Below, in pieces: positions 1 to 4,981 of a DNA stretch of 5,861 nucleotides. Under the pieces are notes generated by a model. That model made no database searches. It worked only from the letters and a program-made list of their open reading frames with translations, and was not told the DNA's origin. The stretch's first letter is position 1. Each line of letters starts with the position of its first letter. Source of the stretch: Flammeovirgaceae bacterium (GTDB lineage: Bacteria; Bacteroidota; Bacteroidia; Cytophagales; Cyclobacteriaceae); contig QIEB01000300.1 of assembly GCA_003229495.1 (NCBI GenBank), positions 1-5,861 on the forward strand, written 5' to 3'. A program made the translations under genes and the position numbers.

Positions 1-190
1 TGTGTTGCCGTGCCAACTGGGTAAAGCCCGGATCATTTTGAAGGATTTCAGCTTCCAGTTCTTTAATTTTATGGTTTAGTTCGATGGCCTTGGCTTTTAA
101 CTGATTGAGCTGCTGTTTTTTGTCGTTAAGGGTTACTTTCCCGCAAGCCGCTATAAAACCTATTATTAATATAAGATAAAGTGATTTCAT
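1..190 (-). CDS. RND efflux periplasmic adaptor (membrane fusion protein), lipoprotein, N-terminal part only
   Basis: Only the first 63 codons are in the window; the gene continues past base 1. The protein begins MKSLYLILIIGFIAACGK, a lipoprotein signal peptide with lipobox IAAC and predicted lipidated Cys16. Residues 19 to about 50 are rich in K, E, Q and L with heptad-like spacing (LNQLKAKAIELNHKIKELE), predicting a coiled coil, followed by NDPGF. A lipobox, then a short coiled coil, then an 'xDPxF' end is typical of HlyD/AcrA-type adaptors in Bacteroidota RND pumps. The adaptor would be anchored by lipid in the periplasm and bridge an inner-membrane RND pump to the TolC-type channel encoded just upstream. 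Its ATG shares an ATGA with the stop of the channel gene (187-190), so translation is probably coupled. The family call rests on the N-terminus and context; the barrel-sandwich domain is not visible. Another coiled-coil lipoprotein is possible but less likely. Confidence 0.82.
   Translation of the reverse strand, partial: MKSLYLILIIGFIAACGKVTLNDKKQQLNQLKAKAIELNHKIKELEAEILQNDPGFTQLARQH
187..190 (-). other. ATGA stop-start overlap, tolC to RND adaptor
   Basis: On the minus strand the four bases ATGA hold the adaptor start (ATG, 190-188) and the tolC stop (TGA, 189-187). Such overlaps usually mean one mRNA and translational coupling by re-initiation, which helps keep channel and adaptor in ratio. 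Confidence 0.85.
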
Positions 191-1569
191 TTTTCCGGTG
201 TATATGTATGTAAAATACCTAATGCTTTCTGCATGTCCACTTTAGCAATCAGTACATCATAGAGGGCATTAAAGTAGTTGCTTTGAGCGTCTTTAAAAGA
301 GCCATCAGCATCTACTACTTCAAGGTTAGAGCCAATTCCCTCCTGATACTTGATGCTGGTAACTTCAAATACTTCCTGAGCCAGTTTCATATTTTGTTCC
401 TGGGTCCTTAAATTTTCCAGGCTGCTGGCAAAATCCCTGTTTGCCTGCTGCTGCTCAAGATCAATGCTATATTTCATATAGCGTATTTCATTGTCCAATT
501 GAGCTAGTTGAATTCGATTCTGCTGTACCAGATAGCTTTTGCGCAATCCATCGAAAATTGGCATATTTAACCTCAGGCCAAAAAAACCGTAATCCAGCCA
601 AAGGTCATCAAAATTTGTAATGTCGCTGCGGTTATTAGATCCTGTACTAGACCCAAGCGTTGCAAAAGCATCTAAGGACGGCAGGTATTTTGCCTTGTTA
701 TTTTTTAGCTCCAATTCCGCCAGGATCCTGGTGACCTCCAACTGCCCCATCTCCACCCGGTCACGGTAGTTAAAATTCGATAGGTTATATTCATGCACTT
801 CTAAAGCAATGTCCTCTATACTTTCGGAAAGCTGAAGATCCTGAGACAATGGCATGCCCATTTGGAATTTCAATAAATTATACGCCTGTCCCGAACTGCG
901 CCGAGCAGTAGACATTTGAGTTTTCGTATTGTTGAATTCAACTTGAATCCGGTTTACGTCGATCTTCTCAGCGAAGCCATTTTCATACATTAAGGAGGTT
1001 TCAGTGAGTAAGGTATCGAGTCGTTCATAGTTATTCTCGATCAGATCGAGGGCCACTTGAGTAACCAACACGGTATAATAAGCCTTGGTTATTAGTTCAG
1101 CAGCATCCTGCCGGCTTTTGAGATAGTCTTTTTCCATTAGTTCCTTAAATGTCCTTGCTGCTTTTAAGCCTACAAAATAGGATCCATCGAATATCATTTG
1201 CGAGGCCGTTAAATTGGCCACACCGTTATATTTTTGACTAAAGGGCACTGGTATAAACTCATCAAGCGGCGCACTTGGATCGAATATTATTGTTGGAAAA
1301 AAAACTTCTTGAATAATGAAGTAATTAGAATACTCGATATCACCATTGATTTGGGGAAGGCCATCAGCCCTGGTCTCTCCGATTTGTGCTACTGCTTTTT
1401 CACGATCAAGATGGGCATTCAACACTAAGGCCTGATTTTCAAATCCATACTTAAGGCAATTTTCCAAGGTGAATTTCAGCGTCGCTGTCTGGCCCATTAT
1501 AAGATGAAATGGAAAGGCTACCAGCAGCACTGACCAATAAAACCATCTGTTAGAGAGTAGTTTCGGCAT
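187..1569 (-). CDS. TolC-family outer membrane efflux protein
   Basis: This 460-residue protein is the expected length for a TolC/OprM-type channel, the outer-membrane exit duct of a tripartite exporter. Residues 1-26 form a signal peptide (charged start, hydrophobic core, likely cut near MG-QTA), with no lipobox. The mature protein shows the internal duplication of the family. A β-strand segment ending QMIFDGSYFVGLKAA (124-138) is matched by NMPIFDGLRKSYLVQQ (335-350). The helical segment YENGFAEKIDVNR (195-207) is matched by YQEGIGSNLEVVDAD (408-422). The long stretches between them are Q/E/A-rich helices. The start lies inside the end of tetR (20-bp overlap) and has no Shine-Dalgarno sequence, suggesting coupled translation. 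The stop overlaps the adaptor start by ATGA. Substrates cannot be read from this sequence. The gene looks intact. Confidence 0.93.
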   Translation of the reverse strand: MPKLLSNRWFYWSVLLVAFPFHLIMGQTATLKFTLENCLKYGFENQALVLNAHLDREKAVAQIGETRADGLPQINGDIEYSNYFIIQEVFFPTIIFDPSAPLDEFIPVPFSQKYNGVANLTASQMIFDGSYFVGLKAARTFKELMEKDYLKSRQDAAELITKAYYTVLVTQVALDLIENNYERLDTLLTETSLMYENGFAEKIDVNRIQVEFNNTKTQMSTARRSSGQAYNLLKFQMGMPLSQDLQLSESIEDIALEVHEYNLSNFNYRDRVEMGQLEVTRILAELELKNNKAKYLPSLDAFATLGSSTGSNNRSDITNFDDLWLDYGFFGLRLNMPIFDGLRKSYLVQQNRIQLAQLDNEIRYMKYSIDLEQQQANRDFASSLENLRTQEQNMKLAQEVFEVTSIKYQEGIGSNLEVVDADGSFKDAQSNYFNALYDVLIAKVDMQKALGILHTYTPEK

Positions 1570-2170
1570 GATCTGTTTTATATTTTTTTAATAATCTTCT
1601 TCCCTTTTTAGAGGTGAGGCCATTGACGAAATGATCGAACAACTGCGTTTGTACCTCCCTAAATTCAAACTTGGTTCTAGGGTATATAAAGTTTTCCAGT
1701 GACATTTGAATCTGCTCTACCCGCAACACTGCTAATATTTCAGGGTCGATATCTTTACGAAAATATCCCTCATCAATTCCTTTTTCTAATGTTTCCTCCA
1801 AAGATCGTACGTATACCTTCTGCTTGGATTCCAAATACAGGTCCCAGGCCTGGTGGTGGTATTTCTTTAAATCATAGAGCAAGGAAGGATTCATATCGGT
1901 CATGTTCCTGCGCAAGCACTGAGACTCCTCAATAAGTGTTTCTATGGCATTTGAAGTATTACTTTTGATGGTTTGAATCTCAAGTTTCTCCTCTTCCAGA
2001 TGATCTTTGGTAACTACTAATACCAGGTCGTTCTTGTCCTTAAAATATTGGTAAATGGTCTTCTTGGAAATGGATAAATGCCTGGCAATATCGTCCATGG
2101 TAATGCTCTTAATGCTAAAGCGCATAAAGAGATCATGACTGGCTTGTAATATTTTCTCTTTTACTGTCAT
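1550..2170 (-). CDS. TetR/AcrR-family transcriptional regulator
   Basis: This 206-residue protein has the usual length and layout of TetR-type repressors. The N-terminal DNA-binding domain spans residues 1 to about 50: an opening helix (VKEKILQASHDLFMRF), then a helix-turn-helix TMDDIARHLSISKKTIYQYF (24-43), followed by KDKNDLV, which matches the family signature closely. The usual Gly after the first helix is replaced (RFSIKSITM). The remainder is an all-helical, poorly conserved ligand-binding and dimerisation domain, as expected. As the first gene of the efflux operon, overlapping tolC by 20 bp, it most likely represses its own operon until an exported compound binds. A near-palindrome three bases upstream of its ATG (2173-2201) is a plausible binding site. 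Neither the ligand nor the operator is proven. Confidence 0.93.
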   Translation of the reverse strand: MTVKEKILQASHDLFMRFSIKSITMDDIARHLSISKKTIYQYFKDKNDLVLVVTKDHLEEEKLEIQTIKSNTSNAIETLIEESQCLRRNMTDMNPSLLYDLKKYHHQAWDLYLESKQKVYVRSLEETLEKGIDEGYFRKDIDPEILAVLRVEQIQMSLENFIYPRTKFEFREVQTQLFDHFVNGLTSKKGRRLLKKYKTDHAETTL

Positions 2171-2172
2171 AC

Positions 2173-2201
2173 ACTTTGGAAACTATTAACATTCCCAAAG
2201 T
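2173..2201. promoter_or_regulatory. Candidate TetR operator (imperfect inverted repeat) just upstream of tetR
   Basis: On the plus strand the left arm ACTTTGGAAA (2173-2182) and the right arm TTCCCAAAGT (2192-2201) are reverse complements at 9 of 10 positions, with a 9-base centre. The 29-bp size and the position three bases ahead of the tetR start codon fit an autoregulatory TetR-family operator. As minus-strand RNA the single mismatch becomes a G·U pair, so a 10-bp hairpin with a 9-nt loop could also form right before the start codon. No U-run follows, so it is not an intrinsic terminator. The symmetry is seen directly; the operator role is inferred. Confidence 0.55.
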
Positions 2202-2209
2202 TTCTAACG

Positions 2210-2335
2210 TAGAAGTGAAGAAAAGGGTTTCATTTGTCTATTTGGTTACACATAAAATCAATAATGCCAGAATCAGAACCAGTTGAACCACCTGGATCAT
2301 TAAGCTGTGATCCTCTACAGATTTCTTCACTTCTA
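2210..2335. repeat. 14-bp perfect inverted repeat bracketing the small membrane-protein gene
   Basis: TAGAAGTGAAGAAA at 2210-2223 is the exact reverse complement of TTTCTTCACTTCTA at 2322-2335, with 98 bases between the arms. In the minus-strand transcript the first arm lies in codons 6-10 of the 37-codon gene (2351-2238). The second arm lies 14 nt beyond that gene's stop and just ahead of the candidate tetR operator. The two arms could pair into a long-range RNA stem, or act as two opposed protein-binding sites. The pairing is seen directly; any function is inferred. Confidence 0.7.
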
Positions 2336-2351
2336 TCCAAACTTTCTTCAT
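2238..2351 (-). CDS. Small single-span membrane protein, 37 residues, function unknown
   Basis: The reading frame encodes MKKVWIEVKKSVEDHSLMIQ followed by VVQLVLILALLILCVTK. The first 15 residues are charged (KK, E, KK, ED). Residues about 17-35 form one uninterrupted hydrophobic span (VVQLVLILALLILCV), and the protein ends in TK. This suggests a one-pass inner-membrane peptide with the basic end in the cytoplasm. The start is set by a strong Shine-Dalgarno sequence, AAGGAGAGG, six bases before ATG. In-frame ATGs at 2369 and 2390 exist, but the first overlaps that Shine-Dalgarno sequence and neither has one of its own. It sits alone between the MATE gene (139 bp upstream) and tetR (67 bp downstream), all on one strand. 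I recognise no family. Small one-span proteins such as E. coli AcrZ assist RND pumps, but similarity here is only in kind. A regulatory leader peptide for the tetR operon is the main alternative, and chance is not excluded. Confidence 0.55.
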   Translation of the reverse strand: MKKVWIEVKKSVEDHSLMIQVVQLVLILALLILCVTK

Positions 2352-2357
2352 AATTGT

Positions 2358-2366
2358 CCTCTCCTT
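2358..2366 (-). promoter_or_regulatory. Strong Shine-Dalgarno sequence of the 37-codon gene
   Basis: The minus strand reads AAGGAGAGG, six bases (ACAATT) before the ATG at 2351. None of the other visible start sites (tolC, tetR, MATE, SDR, TPR lipoprotein) has a comparable purine-rich match to the 16S rRNA tail, as is usual in Bacteroidota. This site decides the start of the small gene and is the best evidence that it is translated. Confidence 0.6.
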
Positions 2367-2490
2367 CATTAAGAGAAAGACAAAGTACATGCCAACAACA
2401 TATTGCGCTTATTATCAGAGTGTTGCGAAATTAGCAGCTTTATAAAAGTGTTTGATTTCGGACGTTTTGATATTAATTCGTGCTATCTGA

Positions 2491-3900
2491 TCAAACCTGG
2501 ACGGTTTTCCAACGGCCCTTACGAAATATGTGTATGCTTATCAGGGCGTATAAAGATATACTGATCGCCACTGTCAGGAACACTCCTTTTGGGCCCCAGT
2601 CCCACAGCACGGCAGTCACATAGGCAAACGGTATCTGGAATACCCAATAGGCAATTAGGCTAACCATGGTGGGGGTTTTAGTATCGCCAGCCCCATTAAA
2701 CGCCTGATTGATCACCATACCATAAGCAAAAAACACATAACCAAAACATATATATCGCAGGCTCATGGCCCCGTATTGTACTACTTCCGGCTGGGAACTA
2801 AACAACATCACAAACTCGCGGGCGAAAATTCCAAATACCAGTGAGACTACCAACAGAAACAGCATGTTGTACAACGCACATTTCCATACCGATTTTTCTG
2901 CTCTTTCTGGCTGATCAGCACCCAAATTCTGGCCAACTAAAGTGGCGGCGGCCAAAGATAGTCCCCATGATGGCAGGATGGTAAACATAATGAGCCGGAA
3001 TGCTATGGTGTATCCGGCCACTACCTCGCTCCCGAAGATGCTTACAATCCTTACCAGGAATATCCAACTGGCAGATCCAATCAGGTATTGGGAAACCCCG
3101 CCGATTGCAAGATTAAATAACCTCCTGAGCACAGGCCCATTGACCTTGATGTTTTCCCAGGTAATTTTTATTAGACCTTTTCCACCGAAAAGAATGAATA
3201 GTTGAAATATAATACCGGATCCTCTCCCAATGTTGGTTGCCACGGCAGCTCCCTGAACACCCAGTTCGGGAAAAGGTCCAAGGCCAAAAATAAAGCAAGG
3301 GTCTAGAATTATATTTAGCCCATTGGCCAGCCATAAAGAACGCATGGCCAGCGAAGCATCCCCTGCGCTGCGAAATACGGCATTTAGCAAAAAAAGAAGC
3401 ATGATGGTAATGTTGCCCGTCAGCATGATTCGGGTATATCCTACACCCTGTTCTATCAAGCCAACAGAACCACCCATAAGCCTGAGAATGTCTTCAGCAA
3501 AAAATATACCAACCATTCCCACTACCAAAGCAATGGATATTGCCAGGATCATAGCCTGTACTGCTCCATCTGCAGCTCCTTTAAAATCTCTTTCCCCTAT
3601 GCGTCGGGCAATCATTCCGGTAGCAGCCATGCTTAATCCAATTGCCATGGAATACACTAGCATCATTACTGCTTCGGTGAGGCCAACAGTGGCTACCGCA
3701 TCCACACTGACCTGGGCCACAAAAAACACATCGACTACCGCAAATAGTGATTCCATGGCCATTTCCAGAATCATGGGGATTGACAATAAAAAAATTGCCC
3801 GGTCCACATTACCGGTGATAAAATCTTTCTCTTCGCCTTTAATAGCAATGAGAATAAATTTCCACCAACGGGAAAGAAATGATCTATTATTCGAATTCAT
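2491..3900 (-). CDS. MATE-family multidrug/sodium efflux transporter
   Basis: This 469-residue, strongly hydrophobic protein has the length and pseudo-twofold layout of MATE exporters: inner-membrane antiporters that use Na+ or H+ gradients to expel organic cations and other compounds. A cytoplasmic N-terminus (about 1-35, ending FITGNVDRAIFLLSIPMI) is followed by the first-helix signature EMAMESLFAVVDVFFVA (46-62). Half one contains the NAVFRSAGDA loop (173-182) and the GLNIILDPCFIFGLG segment (194-208), then LGVQGAAVAT (213-222). Half two repeats the pattern with LVGQNLGADQPERAE (321-335) and NQAFNGAGDTKTP (398-410), and ends in a basic tail FRKGRWKTVQV. About twelve membrane spans are expected. 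The gene is 64 bp downstream of the SDR gene on the same strand and upstream of the RND-type operon. The start has no Shine-Dalgarno sequence. The family is clear; the substrate and NorM versus DinF-like subgroup are not. Confidence 0.95.
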   Translation of the reverse strand: MNSNNRSFLSRWWKFILIAIKGEEKDFITGNVDRAIFLLSIPMILEMAMESLFAVVDVFFVAQVSVDAVATVGLTEAVMMLVYSMAIGLSMAATGMIARRIGERDFKGAADGAVQAMILAISIALVVGMVGIFFAEDILRLMGGSVGLIEQGVGYTRIMLTGNITIMLLFLLNAVFRSAGDASLAMRSLWLANGLNIILDPCFIFGLGPFPELGVQGAAVATNIGRGSGIIFQLFILFGGKGLIKITWENIKVNGPVLRRLFNLAIGGVSQYLIGSASWIFLVRIVSIFGSEVVAGYTIAFRLIMFTILPSWGLSLAAATLVGQNLGADQPERAEKSVWKCALYNMLFLLVVSLVFGIFAREFVMLFSSQPEVVQYGAMSLRYICFGYVFFAYGMVINQAFNGAGDTKTPTMVSLIAYWVFQIPFAYVTAVLWDWGPKGVFLTVAISISLYALISIHIFRKGRWKTVQV

Positions 3901-3964
3901 TATGCTAAACTAAAGAAGTGAAACTTATCCGGACCTCTTATTTAGGTTTGGTTTTAGTCCATAT

Positions 3965-4810
3965 TTATAGGTAATCCTTAACGGATTCTTCAGAAACATC
4001 CCAAAGCCGGGATGCAAGCGTACTGTCAGTTGATAAATCAGATGAAGGGTGTGGCTGGCTGTTAACAAAATACAATCCACTATGTCCTGCCAAATTAGCT
4101 GTTGAGGCCAGATATATGGTAGTAGCAGCCCCTTTTGTCGGTGAGATCATAAAAGGCTTTCCTAAGCTCCAAATCCAGGACATCCAGCTATTGTTATTTT
4201 TGTTTCCAATGCCTGTATTCACTACCCCGGGATGCAACGCGTAACTGGATACGCCGGTGGCCATTTGTCTGATAGACAGTTCCTTGGTAAACAACACGTT
4301 GGCTAACTTTGACTGAGCATATGCCTGAAGACCACGATAGCCGGTCTTGCCATTGAGGTCCTCAAAATTGATCCGCCCTTTGAGGTGCGCATTGGAACTC
4401 ACATTAATGACCCGGGCATAGTTGGAAACCTTAAGCAGGTCCAACAACCTTCTGGTCAATACATAGTGGGCTAAGTAATTTACCATCCACTGTGTTTCAA
4501 AACCATCATTGGTTTCCTGGTATTCTGAAAGGAATATTCCGGCATTATTAATGAGGACATCCAGACGGTCAAACCTGGCCCGGAATTCTTCACTTAGTTT
4601 TAACACATCCTGAAATGAACTCAGATCTGCAGTAATCAAATGAATATTGGGATTGCCTGTTTGGGATATTATTTTGCTTCGGACCTGCTCAGCTTGTTGG
4701 CGATTTCTAGCTGTCAAGACAACTTCAGCTCCTTTTTCCGCCAATACAAAACAGGTCTCCTTACCGATACCCGCATTTGCTCCAGTAACTAAACAAACCT
4801 TTCCTTCCAT
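3965..4810 (-). CDS. Short-chain dehydrogenase/reductase (SDR), retinol-dehydrogenase-like
   Basis: This 281-residue protein is a complete classical-type SDR with a Rossmann fold. The cofactor-binding TGANAGIG motif is at 9-16, followed after β2 by TARNR (33-37). The Arg there favours NADP(H) over NAD(H). ADLSS lies at 61-65 and the structural NNAG at 88-91. The catalytic set is Asn111 (VNYLAHY), Ser138 or Ser139 (INVSSN), Tyr164 and Lys168 (YAQSK), followed by HPGVVNTG (193-200). The NYLAHYVLT and HPGVV segments resemble the vertebrate retinol dehydrogenase 11-14 and WW-oxidoreductase branch; bacterial members mostly have unknown substrates. It is probably soluble and cytoplasmic. It could be co-transcribed with MATE (64-bp gap, same strand), but no functional link is evident. 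The substrate is unknown. Confidence 0.94.
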   Translation of the reverse strand: MEGKVCLVTGANAGIGKETCFVLAEKGAEVVLTARNRQQAEQVRSKIISQTGNPNIHLITADLSSFQDVLKLSEEFRARFDRLDVLINNAGIFLSEYQETNDGFETQWMVNYLAHYVLTRRLLDLLKVSNYARVINVSSNAHLKGRINFEDLNGKTGYRGLQAYAQSKLANVLFTKELSIRQMATGVSSYALHPGVVNTGIGNKNNNSWMSWIWSLGKPFMISPTKGAATTIYLASTANLAGHSGLYFVNSQPHPSSDLSTDSTLASRLWDVSEESVKDYL

Positions 4811-4981
4811 AGCAACTGGATAAATGTACAGATTTCCGGATTGTCAGGGAAGTGAAGTTTAGAATCTTTGGATCCTTGGAGAACAAGCATAATGTCCTTT
4901 TTAAAAGTTACTCTAAATACTATGCACAGGTAAAAAAATATCATAATTTTAGGTGATTTTTTTATATATAAAGAATTGACT
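4811..4981. promoter_or_regulatory. Divergent intergenic region between the SDR and TPR lipoprotein genes
   Basis: This 171-bp gap must carry promoters for both divergent genes. It becomes very A+T-rich towards the plus-strand gene, with a 12-bp palindrome TTTATATATAAA at 4961-4972, ten bases before the ATG. A partial match to the Bacteroidota -7 element, TAATTTTA (4944-4951, consensus TAnnTTTG), faces the TPR gene but lacks a properly spaced TTG. Towards the SDR gene, TACATTTA on the minus strand (4822-4829) is a similar partial match. Neither is strong enough to call as a promoter. The SDR side also carries TTCACTTC (4849-4856, minus). Confidence 0.4.

Larger units (their letters stand above)
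2171..2490. other. 320-bp interval between the MATE and tetR genes
   Basis: This interval contains the 37-codon membrane peptide gene, its Shine-Dalgarno sequence, the 14-bp inverted repeat and the candidate TetR operator. Between the MATE stop and the small gene (2352-2490) I see no convincing intrinsic terminator: CGAAAT/ATTTCG arms at 2426-2431 and 2455-2460 are only 6 bp long, with a 23-base loop and no T-run. I also found no clean match to the Bacteroidota TAnnTTTG promoter element with an upstream TTG. MATE transcripts may therefore read through into the tetR operon. Confidence 0.6.

Noticed and set aside
1234..1428. Plus-strand 64-codon open frame
   Set aside because: It is antisense to a well-supported TolC-type gene and has no recognisable sequence.
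2352..2390. Longer versions of the small protein starting at 2390 or 2369
   Set aside because: Both ATGs are in frame, but the one at 2369 overlaps the Shine-Dalgarno sequence of the 2351 start and neither has its own; they would add residues between a hydrophobic stub and the charged start.
2426..2460. Possible terminator after the MATE gene (CGAAAT/ATTTCG arms)
   Set aside because: The stem is only 6 bp of mostly A/T with a 23-base loop and no T-run on the relevant strand.
3113..3334. Minus-strand 73-codon frame within the MATE gene
   Set aside because: It is a frame-shifted reading of the same strand inside an intact transporter gene.
3323..3913. Plus-strand open frame of 196 codons
   Set aside because: It lies wholly opposite the MATE gene, is rich in S, T, P, M and I as expected from antisense of a membrane protein, and shows no domain.
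4864..4879. Tandem near-repeat ATCTTTGG ATCCTTGG in the divergent gap
   Set aside because: Two 8-base units with a mismatch are too short to separate from chance, and no further copies were seen.
4961..4972. Palindrome TTTATATATAAA before the TPR gene
   Set aside because: Self-complementarity is expected in a simple A/T run; it may only mark an A+T-rich promoter or leader.
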